Of a stretch of DNA of 64,000 nt, positions 53,303 through 62,080 are shown piece by piece. The notes beneath the pieces were generated by a model. That model did no database searches. It was not told where the DNA came from and saw only the letters and a program-made list of their open reading frames with translations. The translations under genes were made by a program, and so were the position numbers. Each line of letters opens with the position of its first letter. Positions within the stretch are counted from its first letter, which is position 1. The stretch is taken from NCBI GenBank assembly GCA_947426455.1, contig CANEEC010000001.1, forward strand, positions 1 to 64,000, read 5' to 3'. This stretch comes from an uncultured Clostridia bacterium (GTDB lineage Bacteria; Bacillota; Clostridia; Peptostreptococcales; Anaerovoracaceae).

Positions 53303-53869
53303 ATGAGTTACGTGCCAAGCGTAGAAGAAGCACGGGAAATTTTAAAGAAATTCAATCAGGACGAGTTCCATCTGAAGCACGGAGAAATCGTTTCCGGCGT
53401 CATGGGATACTTTGCGCAGGAATACGACCCGGAGCAGGTGGAATTCTGGAAGGCGGTGGGGATGCTCCACGACCTGGACTTTGAACAGTATCCGGATCAG
53501 CACTGCGTGAAGCAGCAGGAATTGATGCGGGAACTGGATCTGGATGAGCGAATCATTCACGCAACCTGCAGCCACGGGTACGGCCTGACGGTGGACATCA
53601 AGCCGGAACACCTCATGGAAAAAATTCTGTTTGCCGTGGACGAGCTGACCGGTCTCATCGGCGCGGTGGCCATCATGAGACCCTCCAAGAGCGTGGACGA
53701 CCTGGAACTGAAATCGGTAAAAAAGAAGTTTAAGACGCTGAACTTTGCGGCGGGCTGCTCCCGCGAGGTGATTCGGCAGGGCGCGGACATGCTTGCGTGG
53801 GAACTGGATGACCTGATTAGCCGAACCATTTTGGCAATGCGCAGCCTGAATCCGGAAATGGGAATTTAG
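53303..53869 (+). CDS. HD-domain hydrolase family protein
   Basis: 188-aa protein with an HD-type metal phosphohydrolase core: an upstream His in HLKHGEIVSGVM, the HD pair in VGMLHDLDFEQYP, and HATCSHGYGLT later. The C-terminal part is helical. Such proteins hydrolyse nucleotides or other phosphate esters; the substrate is not known. AAAGGAGTGATAAAC precedes the ATG. It follows uxuA by 33 bases and may be cotranscribed with it, although no functional link is clear. Confidence 0.8.
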   Translation: MSYVPSVEEAREILKKFNQDEFHLKHGEIVSGVMGYFAQEYDPEQVEFWKAVGMLHDLDFEQYPDQHCVKQQELMRELDLDERIIHATCSHGYGLTVDIKPEHLMEKILFAVDELTGLIGAVAIMRPSKSVDDLELKSVKKKFKTLNFAAGCSREVIRQGADMLAWELDDLISRTILAMRSLNPEMGI

Positions 53870-54084
53870 CGGCGCGGCGGCAGCGTGCGGAAACCATGAC
53901 GCGGCGATGCTGTTTGGATACGCGGGAGAAGCGCTGACCGCGTAGTATCGCAGGCGGACGGTCGCTTTTCGGGAGCCGCTGCACAGAGACGCCCCTCGAA
54001 GCGAATTTATGCATATATAAATGAATAATATGAATATAAAAAGAATTATTTTAAAAAAATACCGGATTTTTTGAATAAATATGC
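53870..54084. other. intergenic stretch with no recognisable gene
   Basis: A GC-rich first half (to about 53995) changes abruptly to AT-rich DNA. I see no open frame with a ribosome site and no clear terminator hairpin. Confidence 0.6.
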
Positions 54085-54113
54085 TTGACTTATGCAGAAA
54101 CAAATGCTATAGT
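54085..54113 (+). promoter_or_regulatory. strong sigma-A promoter of the binding-protein gene
   Basis: TTGACT (54085-54090), a 17-base spacer and TATAGT (54108-54113), 54 bases before the ATG. Confidence 0.88.
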
Positions 54114-54166
54114 GGATTCATCGGTTAACGAAATCATTTTTTATATGAATAAAAGGAGAATGGAAA

Positions 54167-55036
54167 ATGAAGACGATGAATATGAAAAAATGGCTTGCTT
54201 GCATTCTGGTTCTGCTGATGGCGATGACCGCCATGGCAGGATGCGGTGGAAACTCTGATGAAAACGGCGGAAACGACGGAAACAACGACAGTTCCGCAGA
54301 TACTTCTTTACAGGATGTGCTGGATGCTGGAGTGATTACCTGCGCCATCAGTCCCGACTATGCGCCCTACGAATATCTGGATCTGACCACCGGTGAGGTC
54401 AAGGGCAGCGACATCAAGCTGGCGCAATACATTGCGGATCAGCTGGGAGTGAAATTGCAGATTGAGCAGATGAGCTTTGAATCCTGTCTGGCCGCCGTAC
54501 AGAGCGGAAATACAGACATCTCCACCAGCTGCCTGTCCTGGACAGAAGATCGTGCTGAAAAGATGAACCTGTCCACATATTACAACATGGACTCCGCTCA
54601 CGCACAGACGGTTTTGGTCAAGGCGGAGGATGCGGATCAGTACAAGACCGCAGAGGATTTCACCGGTCTGAAGATTGCGGCACAGAACGGAACCACCCAG
54701 TGGGAAATGACCACGACACAGATTCCCGATGTACAGGCGACGGCCATCTCTCAGATGAACGACGGTCTTCTGATGCTGATGGAAGGCAAGGTGGACGGTA
54801 TGACCACACCTGTGGACGTAGCCAAGTCTTACGTAGAAAATTATCCGCAGCTGGCGATTCCCGAATTCCTGTTCAATAATGAAGAAATCGGCAACGTAGT
54901 AGGAACTGCCAAAGGAAATGACGCCCTGATGGAAAAAATCAACGAGATCATAGACCAGCTGGAAGCTGACGGTCTGTATACCCAGTGGCTGCAGGAGGCT
55001 ACGGAGGATGCGGCTGCACAGGGATTGTTAGACTAA
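54167..55036 (+). CDS. amino-acid ABC transporter substrate-binding lipoprotein (SBP_bac_3)
   Basis: Extracellular lipoprotein that captures a polar amino acid or similar ligand. The signal peptide covers residues 1-25, with the lipobox AMAGC and Cys26 as lipid anchor, followed by a Gly/Asn/Asp linker to about residue 45. The family-3 solute-binding domain starts GVITCAISPDYAPYEYLDL. SCLSWTEDRAEKMNLS and IAAQNGTTQWEM are conserved lobes, and the helix LEADGLYTQWLQEA ends the protein. Length is 289 aa. No permease or ATPase gene is adjacent; the next gene encodes an ornithine-cyclodeaminase-like enzyme, which suggests a related amino-acid ligand (inference). Confidence 0.93.
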   Translation: MKTMNMKKWLACILVLLMAMTAMAGCGGNSDENGGNDGNNDSSADTSLQDVLDAGVITCAISPDYAPYEYLDLTTGEVKGSDIKLAQYIADQLGVKLQIEQMSFESCLAAVQSGNTDISTSCLSWTEDRAEKMNLSTYYNMDSAHAQTVLVKAEDADQYKTAEDFTGLKIAAQNGTTQWEMTTTQIPDVQATAISQMNDGLLMLMEGKVDGMTTPVDVAKSYVENYPQLAIPEFLFNNEEIGNVVGTAKGNDALMEKINEIIDQLEADGLYTQWLQEATEDAAAQGLLD

Positions 55037-55083
55037 CAAATTTTCGGTGAGATTACGCGGAAAACATTTGGAGGAAAAGAAAA

Positions 55084-56118
55084 ATGAGTAAAGCAGAGGT
55101 TCTATTTCTGAGCCAGGAGGAAGAAATTCAGTGCGGCCTGCTGGACATGAAAATGGTTATGGAAGAGGTGGAAAAATCCTTCGTTAAGATGGGGAAAGGC
55201 ATGGTAAAAAATCCGCCGAAGGTAAAGCTGGGTCTTCCCGAAAATCACAACTGGACCAGTTTCTTCAACTCCATGCCCACCTGGCTTGGAAGCGAAGAAG
55301 AAGGAGACGAGGGCATCGTCGGATTCAAATGGGCTGCCGAGTCGAAGAACAACGTGAAAGAAAATAACGGACTGCCTCTGGGCGTGGATGTGGTCATTCT
55401 CAGCGATCCTCATACCGTTATGCCCAAGGCCATCATGGACGGAACGATTATTACGGCCATGAGAACCTCCGCCGTAGCCGGTGTAGCTGCAAAATATCTG
55501 GCGCCCAAAGACGCCAAGAGCGCGTGTCTTGTGGGAGCGGGCGTCATCGGAAGAACCATGGTCATGGCTATGATGGAGGCGCTGCCGCAGTTAGAGGTCA
55601 TCTATATGGCCGATTTAAAGGTGGAGAAGTGTCAGGGACTGGCAGAAGAATTTAAAGACCAGATCAAGATCGTGCCTTCGGCATCGGTGGAAGAATCCGT
55701 AAAGGACGCGGATGTGGTAGTTACCGCAACCACCGCCGGAAAACCCATCGTGGCCAAGGAGTGGATCAAAAAGGAGAAGGTTACCTTCATCCAGATGTCC
55801 GGCTATGAAATGGATTTACAGATCGGGTTGGCTTCGAAAAAATACGTGGATAATTACAAGCAGATGATGACCTTTGATGACAAGCTGCTGTACGATATGG
55901 TCGTCAACCACAACGTAGCGGAAAAGGACGTGTGGGAGCTTTCCGATGTGGCTACGAAAGCGAAGAAAGGCCGCGAAGACGGCGACAAATGGATTATCTG
56001 CATGACCATGGGTATGGGAATGCAGGATATCATCGTCGCCAACAAGCTGTACGAAAACGCTTTGAAACAGGGTCTGGGAACGAAACTGACCTACTGGGAA
56101 AATCCGCTGTGGATATAA
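55084..56118 (+). CDS. ornithine cyclodeaminase / mu-crystallin family protein
   Basis: NAD(P)-dependent enzyme family that includes ornithine cyclodeaminase, alanine dehydrogenase and imine reductases. The 344 aa contain the conserved Lys region GIVGFKWAAESKNN, the substrate-side block TAMRTSAVAGVAAKYLAP, and the Rossmann loop ACLVGAGVIGRTMVMAM at about residue 155. VVTATTAGKPIV is the later cofactor strand. ATTTGGAGGAAAAGAAAA precedes the ATG. It is 47 bases after the binding-protein gene and closed by a terminator, so the two form an operon. The reaction is not certain; several charged insertions differ from true ornithine cyclodeaminase. Confidence 0.88.
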   Translation: MSKAEVLFLSQEEEIQCGLLDMKMVMEEVEKSFVKMGKGMVKNPPKVKLGLPENHNWTSFFNSMPTWLGSEEEGDEGIVGFKWAAESKNNVKENNGLPLGVDVVILSDPHTVMPKAIMDGTIITAMRTSAVAGVAAKYLAPKDAKSACLVGAGVIGRTMVMAMMEALPQLEVIYMADLKVEKCQGLAEEFKDQIKIVPSASVEESVKDADVVVTATTAGKPIVAKEWIKKEKVTFIQMSGYEMDLQIGLASKKYVDNYKQMMTFDDKLLYDMVVNHNVAEKDVWELSDVATKAKKGREDGDKWIICMTMGMGMQDIIVANKLYENALKQGLGTKLTYWENPLWI

Positions 56119-56142
56119 ACGCGAATGAATAAAAACGCTTGC

Positions 56143-56173
56143 AAGGATACGGCTTTGGCCGTATCCTTTTGTT
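56143..56173 (+). terminator. rho-independent terminator
   Basis: AAGGATACGGC / GCCGTATCCTT stem with a 4-base loop and TTTGTTTTT tail, 25 bases past the stop. Confidence 0.92.
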
Positions 56174-56239
56174 TTTGTTGTGCATAGGGACGGTGGCTTT
56201 CCGAAGCGGCGCTGGCCGCCAAAATGGAATCGGCCGCCA

Positions 56240-57703
56240 TTACGTCTGCGGCAGCAGTTCCCCCAACCGCCGGATGGCGGCTTCCATCTGTTCTAAGGGG
56301 ATTCTGGTGTAATAGAAAATCAGAAGCCGTTGGGACTGGGGGTCGGAAAATTCTCCGGAAGGGAAGACCGCCAGCAGGGGAAGTCCCTCCGCCGCGGCTT
56401 GCCGGTGCAGCAGGGACAGCTGTTCTTCATTACAGTCCGGAAGCTCCAGGAGCATGTGCAGTCCGGAGGTGTTGGAATGAATGGTGACAGCATCGCCGCA
56501 GAACCGCCCTAAAGCGGCGGTTGCCACCTGAATTTTCTGGGCGTAGAGGTTGCGCAGTTTTTTGATGTTCGCCTGATACAATCCCTTTTCCATGTATAAT
56601 GCCAAGGTCAGCTGTTCCGTCTTGGAGCAGGTCTGCGTGTAGGAGGACAGATGTTCCTCAAAGATGCGCAGCATGGGGCGGGAGAGGACCATGTAGCTGA
56701 TCTTGATGGCCGGAAACAGCGTGGAGGAAAATGATCCCAGATAGATGACCCGGCCGTTGCGGTCCAACCCCTGAAGGGAGGGTACGGCGCGGCCAAAGTA
56801 GCGCAGTTCGCTGTTGTAGTCGTCTTCAATGATGATGCTGTCGTTTTTTTCCGCCCACTCCAGCAACTGATAGCATCGAGCGACAGGCATGACGGAACCG
56901 GTGGGGAACTGGTTGGAGGGACTGACGTAGGCAGTGGAGCGGATATTGGCGGGAAGCCTTTCTATCTGGATGCCGTCCTTCTGTACCGGGACAGTGGTCA
57001 TTTTAAAGCCGCGGTCGCGGAAGATGCTGCGCACGGGAAGATAGCCCGGTTCCTCGAAAGCCACGTAATCGATTCCCATGTTGGCCAAAATGACGCAGAG
57101 AAGGCCGGTCAGCTGCTGCGTACCGGCGCCGATGACGATTTGCTCCGGTCGGCAGCGAACGCCCCGCGCCTGATAAATGTATTTGGAAATTTCATAGCGC
57201 AGCGGAGATTCACCCTGGGGATCGCCTTCGCTGTAGAGAAAATCGGTGTATTCGGTAAGAACGCGGTTCATGCACTTCTTCCATTTGACGAAGTCAAAGC
57301 AGGCGGGATCATAATAGGCTGGCGGCTGCCCGAAGTCCGACCCTGACGGACTGTGACAGCCGGCGGGACTATCCTCTTGGGAAATCGCTTCATGGGAAAC
57401 CGCCGCGTCCCGGGAGGCGGTTGCATTCATCGCTCGTGTACTGAGAGCGTCCGAAGAGATGTCGCAGGCGTAATAGCCGGACTGGGGACGCGACTGGATG
57501 TACCCTTCTACTGACAGCTGGCTGTAGGCCTGTTCCACGGTGGTGACGCTGAGCTTCAGGGATTTGGCCAGGGCGCGCAGCGAAGGCAGCCGCTCTCCGG
57601 CGCGGATCTCTCCCGCTAAAATGGCGGTGCGAATGGATTGGTAAAGCTGTAGATATAAGGGAGTTGCAGAGATTTCATTCAAAACGGGAGTCAAGGTATT
57701 CAT
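56240..57703 (-). CDS. MocR-type regulator (GntR helix-turn-helix fused to an aminotransferase fold)
   Basis: Transcription factor of 487 aa. Residues 10-80 form a GntR winged helix (TPLYLQLYQSIRTAILAGEI, LPSLRALAKSLKLSVTTVEQ, LSVEGYIQSRPQSGYY). A ~45-residue linker leads to a fold-type I aminotransferase domain (IVIGAGTQQLTGLL, YVSPSNQFPTGSVM, IIEDDYNSELRYFG). The lysine expected to bind PLP in the family motif FSKTL is Ser327 here (GSFSSTLFP), so an ordinary Schiff base cannot form at that position. The ATG at 57703 follows AAAAGGAACCTAACG. It diverges from an ECF S-component across a palindromic operator, a layout typical of vitamin B6-related MocR loci. Confidence 0.9.
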   Translation of the reverse strand: MNTLTPVLNEISATPLYLQLYQSIRTAILAGEIRAGERLPSLRALAKSLKLSVTTVEQAYSQLSVEGYIQSRPQSGYYACDISSDALSTRAMNATASRDAAVSHEAISQEDSPAGCHSPSGSDFGQPPAYYDPACFDFVKWKKCMNRVLTEYTDFLYSEGDPQGESPLRYEISKYIYQARGVRCRPEQIVIGAGTQQLTGLLCVILANMGIDYVAFEEPGYLPVRSIFRDRGFKMTTVPVQKDGIQIERLPANIRSTAYVSPSNQFPTGSVMPVARCYQLLEWAEKNDSIIIEDDYNSELRYFGRAVPSLQGLDRNGRVIYLGSFSSTLFPAIKISYMVLSRPMLRIFEEHLSSYTQTCSKTEQLTLALYMEKGLYQANIKKLRNLYAQKIQVATAALGRFCGDAVTIHSNTSGLHMLLELPDCNEEQLSLLHRQAAAEGLPLLAVFPSGEFSDPQSQRLLIFYYTRIPLEQMEAAIRRLGELLPQT

Positions 57704-57800
57704 CGTTAGGTTCCTTTTCAAGTAACTTCTGAAAATAGTTTTTCGAAAAACCATGCAATTTTCGGGAAAATCGCAAAACTGTACTGGAAAAAATAAATGT

Positions 57801-57826
57801 AATTGTATCTTTTAAAGAATACAATT
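57801..57826. promoter_or_regulatory. palindromic operator between the MocR and ECF-S genes
   Basis: AATTGTAT-CTTTTAAAGA-ATACAATT: perfect 8-base arms, and the spacer is itself nearly palindromic. It is placed in the middle of the divergent 184-base gap, as expected for a GntR/MocR dimer site. Confidence 0.7.
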
Positions 57827-57887
57827 TGTGATTATTATTATATAAGAGATTACAGATAAAATGCAATAGGAAGAAAGGGGTTTCCAT

Positions 57888-58427
57888 ATGAAAACAAAAG
57901 AAAGGGATCAAACCACGATTTTAGTGCTGACCGGCGTATTGACAGCTCTCGTTACAGTGAGTATTATGGTATTGCCCATTCCCATCCCCATGACTACGGG
58001 GTATGTGAATCTGGGCGATGGAATGATTTTTCTCGCCGTCATGCTGGTGGGGCGCAGGCACGGCGCCTTTGCCGGCGGCGTGGGCGCGGCGCTGGCCGAC
58101 ATCCTGTTAAGCGCCGCCGCCTGGGCGCCCTGGACGCTGGCGATCAAAGCGGGCATGGCGTTCATTGTGGGTACCTGCTTACATTCCGGCGGGGAGGACA
58201 AGAGCGCGTCCGTTGTTTCCGTTTGGGGAATCGGCGGTATGGCGCTTGCCACCGCATTTATGGCCGCAGGCTACTATGTGGCAGAAAGCGTCATGTATGG
58301 CAACTGGGCGGCTCCGCTGGTGGGCGTTCCCTGGAATCTGATTCAGGGAGCCGTGGGAACGGCGGTTGCCTGTGCATTGGCCGGGGCGCTGAAAAAGACG
58401 CCGGCGAAAAAATATTTCGCATATTGA
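57888..58427 (+). CDS. ECF transporter S component
   Basis: Substrate-binding membrane subunit of an ECF vitamin importer, 179 aa with about five to six hydrophobic segments. Family features are LTGVLTALVTVSIMVLPIPI, GYVNLGDGMIFLAVMLVG and RHGAFAGGVGAALADIL. It has no adjacent EcfAT genes. GAAAGAAAGGGG precedes the ATG. Divergent from a MocR regulator, it may import a B6 vitamer or another pyridoxal/thiamine-related compound; the ligand is inferred from neighbourhood only. Confidence 0.88.
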   Translation: MKTKERDQTTILVLTGVLTALVTVSIMVLPIPIPMTTGYVNLGDGMIFLAVMLVGRRHGAFAGGVGAALADILLSAAAWAPWTLAIKAGMAFIVGTCLHSGGEDKSASVVSVWGIGGMALATAFMAAGYYVAESVMYGNWAAPLVGVPWNLIQGAVGTAVACALAGALKKTPAKKYFAY

Positions 58428-58449
58428 TGACAGATGGAGGAATATCTTT

Positions 58450-59577
58450 ATGAAGGCACTGATATTAAGCGTGTCCACGGGACAGGGACATCACGCCGTA
58501 GGGAAAGCCGTATCGGATTGCTTCGAGAGCATGGGCGTTTCCTGCGAGATGCTGGATGCTTACGGTTATGCGGAACCGCTGCTGCAGAGTCTGCTTTCCA
58601 AGGGATATTTAATCAGTACCAAGTACATGCCGAAAATCAGTTCTAAGGCATACGACTGGATCGTGAAGAAAAACGAACCGTCGCCGGGATATTCGCCCCT
58701 GCGGCTGACCCACGCATTTATCGCGGCGGAGCTGCGGGAACATCTGGAAAAAACCAAGCCGGACGTGGTGATTTGCACCCACGTGCTGTCCTCCATCATG
58801 ATGAGCATTTTAAAGCAGCGGGGACAGTATCAGGGAATTGTGGTGGGTATTGTGACGGATTTCACTGCACATCCGCTGTGGGAGGAAACCGGCTGGGTGG
58901 ATTACTATGTGTCCCCCAGTATGCTTCTGGAATACCAAATGAAGAAAAAAGGGATTCCGGCACGCAAGCTGCTGTCCTTTGGAATTCCCATCCGACCGGA
59001 GTTTTCAGTCAAGAGGGATAAGGCGGAGGCCAGGAAGCTGCTGGGTCTGGAGCAGGAAAAAAATACGCTGCTGCTCATGGGCGGTTCCATGGGTTACGGC
59101 AAGATCGACAAACGTCTTTTGGAATTGGATCAGCTGGGGATGGAGTTTCAGATCATGGTGGTCTGCGGCAACAATAAAAAGATGTACCGAAGGATCACCA
59201 GGCTGAAGGCGAAGCTTCGAAGCGACGTCTATGTCTACGGCTTCGTAGACAATGTACACGAGATGATGGACGCGGCGGACTGCATTATCACCAAGCCCGG
59301 TGGCATTACCCTGTCGGAGGCCATGGCCAAGGAGCTTCCGGCCATCATGGTCAATCCCATTCCCGGACAGGAGGAACGCAACGTGGAGTTCATGCTGAAC
59401 AACGGATTGGCCGTTTACGTCACAAAGACGTTTTCTCTGGCGGAGGCGGTGTTTTCCCTATTTCGCCATCCGGAAACCATTCGGCACATGAGCGAAACGG
59501 CGGCGCTTCGAGGGAAAAAACGGGCGGCCGAACGGCTGTGCGAATTTCTTGTGGAACAGGTGGAAGAAAACAAATAA
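58450..59577 (+). CDS. UgtP/MGDG-synthase-like glycosyltransferase
   Basis: GT28-type lipid glycosyltransferase of 375 aa, related to diacylglycerol glucosyltransferase UgtP and plant MGDG synthase. The acceptor loop SVSTGQGHHAVGKAV is at the N-terminus and DVVICTHVLSSIMMS is in the first lobe. The nucleotide-sugar site is LLLMGGSMGYGKID, then ADCIITKPGGITLSEAMAKELP and NPIPGQEERN. No membrane helices are visible, so it is a peripheral membrane enzyme making glycolipids, possibly lipoteichoic-acid anchors. GGAGGAATATCTTT precedes the ATG. It follows the ECF gene by 22 bases. Confidence 0.9.
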   Translation: MKALILSVSTGQGHHAVGKAVSDCFESMGVSCEMLDAYGYAEPLLQSLLSKGYLISTKYMPKISSKAYDWIVKKNEPSPGYSPLRLTHAFIAAELREHLEKTKPDVVICTHVLSSIMMSILKQRGQYQGIVVGIVTDFTAHPLWEETGWVDYYVSPSMLLEYQMKKKGIPARKLLSFGIPIRPEFSVKRDKAEARKLLGLEQEKNTLLLMGGSMGYGKIDKRLLELDQLGMEFQIMVVCGNNKKMYRRITRLKAKLRSDVYVYGFVDNVHEMMDAADCIITKPGGITLSEAMAKELPAIMVNPIPGQEERNVEFMLNNGLAVYVTKTFSLAEAVFSLFRHPETIRHMSETAALRGKKRAAERLCEFLVEQVEENK

Positions 59578-59600
59578 TATACGAATAAATCACACAAAAG

Positions 59601-59634
59601 AAAGAGTAAGCGGGAAAAGATGCTTGCTCTTTTG
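59601..59634 (+). terminator. rho-independent terminator
   Basis: AAAGAGTAAGC / GCTTGCTCTTT stem (one G-U pair) followed by TGTG; the T tail is short, so efficiency is uncertain. Confidence 0.65.
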
Positions 59635-59707
59635 TGTTCCTGCCGAAAAAAATAGTCTAAAATGACAAGAAGGGTATTGTAAAATGACAAAATAATTTGA
59701 TAATTGT

Positions 59708-59735
59708 TTGACAATTTTGTAGAAGGTGGTAAAAT
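59708..59735 (+). promoter_or_regulatory. sigma-A promoter of the antiporter gene
   Basis: TTGACA (59708-59713), a 16-base spacer and TAAAAT (59730-59735), 49 bases before the ATG. Confidence 0.75.
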
Positions 59736-59784
59736 ATTAAATATAATGTGTTGCTGTGAAGTATCTGTTTATTAGGAGGAAAAA

Positions 59785-61464
59785 ATGACTAAAAAAAGTA
59801 CACGTACGGCATACGTGGTAGCGCTCATCGCTATCGTCGTGCTGCTGGCGGTGCTGGGGACGATGTACAAAGACGTGGAGACCGGCTTTACCGGTACCTG
59901 CTGGGCGCTGCTGCCTCCCGTCGTTGCCATCGCTTTGGCGCTGATCAGTAAGGAAGTTTACTCTTCCCTGTTCATGGGATGCTTGGTAGGCGCTTTACTG
60001 TACACACAGTTTTCGCCCTGGGACGCCATCGTCCAGTTGGTGGGCGGCGACTACGGCATCGTAACCACCGTAGCCGATTCTTACAACATGGGTATCATCG
60101 CATTTCTGGTCATGTTAGGTATTATCGTAGATTTAATGAACAAGGGCGGCGGTTCTGAGGCCTTCGGCCGTTGGGCCAAGGGTAGCGTAAAGACGCGCTG
60201 CGGTGCACAGCTGATGACCATGCTGTTAGGATGCCTGATCTTCATCGACGACTATTTCAACTGCCTGACCGTAGGCGCTGTTATGCGTCCCGTAACGGAA
60301 AGCCACAAAATTTCCCGTGCGAAGTTGGCTTACGTCATCGATGCTACCGCGGCTCCTGTCTGCATGATCGCCCCGGTTTCTTCCTGGGCGGCTGCCGTAT
60401 CCGGTTACGTACAGTCCGATAACGTGAACGGCATTGAAATGTTCATCAAGCAGATTCCTTACAACTATTACTGTCTGCTGACGCTGCTGATGATCGTCAC
60501 CATCTCTGTGCTGAACATCGACTACGGTCCTATGTTAAAGCACGAATACAACGCTCAGGTAAAGGGTGACCTGTTCACCACTCCGGAACGTCCCTTCGCG
60601 GGTGACGACGAGTATGAAAAGCCGGCTAACGGAAAGTCTTCGGTTGCCGACCTGCTTCTGCCCGTTATCGTTCTGATCGTTGTCTGCATCATCGGTCTGA
60701 TCTATTCCGGCGGTTATTTCGATCCGGAAGCCGGAGACGCGTATCACAGCGTTGTAGAAGCCTTCTCCAACGCGGATGCGGCGACAGGTTTGTCCATCGG
60801 CGCTCTGATCGGTCTGGTATTTACCTTTGTTTATTTCTGGGTTCGTCGGAGCATCAGCTTTGAAAAGTCCTTCGAATCTGTTCCCAACGGCTTTATCCAG
60901 ATGGTATCTCCCATTCTGATCCTGTCCTTCGCCTGGACGCTGTGCGCGTTCACCCGTTATGGACTGGATTCCGAGAGCTTCGTTGTCGGCGCTTTGGCCG
61001 GCATGGAATCCTTGAAGAAGTTCCTGCCCGCCGTGATTTTCATTATCGGTGCGTTTATCGGTTTTGCTACCGGTACTTCCTGGGGAACTATCGGTATTAT
61101 GGCTCCCATCGTTGTTTCTGTATTCAACTACGATGTAGAACCGACGCTGTGCGTCATCGGTCTGGCTGCGGCTTGTGCCGGCGGCGTTTGCGGCGACCAC
61201 TGCTCGCCCATCTCCGATACGACGATCATGGCTTCTGCCGGCGCTCACTGCTACCACTTAAATCACGTATTTACACAGCTGCCCTACGCAATGACGGTAG
61301 CGGCAGTGTCCTTTGTTTCCTTCATTATCGCCGGCCTGCTTCAGAACGTAGTGATCTGCCTGATCATCGCCTGCGCTCTGATGATAGGTACTCTGCTGGT
61401 CATCCGCGCGATCACTCAAAAGCAGCACGCAGAAATGCTGAACGAAATCAAGGCGGTAAAATAG
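59785..61464 (+). CDS. NhaC family Na+/H+ antiporter-like transporter
   Basis: Polytopic membrane protein of 559 aa with about twelve hydrophobic segments. Conserved NhaC-superfamily blocks are LIFIDDYFNCLTVGAVMRPV, IDATAAPVCMIAPVSSWAA, GFATGTSWGTIGIMAPIV and CGDHCSPISDTTIMASAG. The last is the His/Ser/Asp pattern seen in NhaC and related amino-acid/proton exchangers. Sodium-proton exchange is the default reading, but similar proteins in Clostridia exchange malate/lactate or amino acids. AGGAGGAAAAA precedes the ATG. The gene is monocistronic between its own promoter and a perfect 17-bp terminator. Confidence 0.9.
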   Translation: MTKKSTRTAYVVALIAIVVLLAVLGTMYKDVETGFTGTCWALLPPVVAIALALISKEVYSSLFMGCLVGALLYTQFSPWDAIVQLVGGDYGIVTTVADSYNMGIIAFLVMLGIIVDLMNKGGGSEAFGRWAKGSVKTRCGAQLMTMLLGCLIFIDDYFNCLTVGAVMRPVTESHKISRAKLAYVIDATAAPVCMIAPVSSWAAAVSGYVQSDNVNGIEMFIKQIPYNYYCLLTLLMIVTISVLNIDYGPMLKHEYNAQVKGDLFTTPERPFAGDDEYEKPANGKSSVADLLLPVIVLIVVCIIGLIYSGGYFDPEAGDAYHSVVEAFSNADAATGLSIGALIGLVFTFVYFWVRRSISFEKSFESVPNGFIQMVSPILILSFAWTLCAFTRYGLDSESFVVGALAGMESLKKFLPAVIFIIGAFIGFATGTSWGTIGIMAPIVVSVFNYDVEPTLCVIGLAAACAGGVCGDHCSPISDTTIMASAGAHCYHLNHVFTQLPYAMTVAAVSFVSFIIAGLLQNVVICLIIACALMIGTLLVIRAITQKQHAEMLNEIKAVK

Positions 61465-61524
61465 CAAAATTGCAGCCTACATAGGGAAATAAAGGAAAAG
61501 ATCATGTCACAGACACATTGAACG

Positions 61525-61560
61525 AAAAGAGGACGTTTGGATTTCCAAACGTCCTCTTTT
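61525..61560. terminator. perfect 17-bp terminator hairpin
   Basis: AAAAGAGGACGTTTGGA / TCCAAACGTCCTCTTTT with a 2-base loop, symmetrical for both strands. Confidence 0.95.
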
Positions 61561-61648
61561 ATGCTTGCGATGCTTTTGTCTGCTGTACTTTTACCGGCGG
61601 GGCCGTCCGCAGCCGCTTGCGACCGCTCGTGGTTTTTGTCAGCGTTCG

Positions 61649-62068
61649 CTAAAAGTTTTTATCCACGAAACGATTGTACTTTTTCTCATCCATGACGCTC
61701 CGGTAGGTGTTGCGGAACTTCTGGACGGTTAGATTGTTGTATTCCAGCAATCTCCGATATTTTAGAAAACCGCCCAACAGGGGGATTCCCCCGCAGAGCA
61801 TCCCTAAGGAGCCGTTTTTCACGCAGGCCGCGGCCAACGCGGCAAAGACTACGAAAGAGATCAGTACGCCGGCGTTGCGCTTTTGCGTGTGCATCCTGTC
61901 AAAGGTCTCCCGGTCGATGACGCCCTCTTGAATCATGGTTTCGCCGAAGCGCTTCTGCACCGTAAACATGGATATGGCGTTTAAAATCATAGGCGCTACC
62001 ACGAAAAAGGCAAACAATGCCAACGCTGCGTCAAAGAATAAAACGGCAGCGCTTTGTGTATTTCCCAT
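61649..62068 (-). CDS. hypothetical membrane protein
   Basis: Family not recognised. 139 aa with a hydrophobic N-terminal segment (about 8-33), a soluble stretch that looks helical (RFGETMIQEGVIDRETFDRM), and one or two further hydrophobic segments (about 67-102). A basic C-terminus (KYRRLLEYNNLTVQKFRNTY) follows. AAGGAGGATTTTCT precedes the ATG. It starts 12 bases after the nrdG stop and is probably the last gene of the nrdD operon, which may be only positional. Confidence 0.7.
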   Translation of the reverse strand: MGNTQSAAVLFFDAALALFAFFVVAPMILNAISMFTVQKRFGETMIQEGVIDRETFDRMHTQKRNAGVLISFVVFAALAAACVKNGSLGMLCGGIPLLGGFLKYRRLLEYNNLTVQKFRNTYRSVMDEKKYNRFVDKNF

Positions 62069-62080
62069 AGAAAATCCTCC

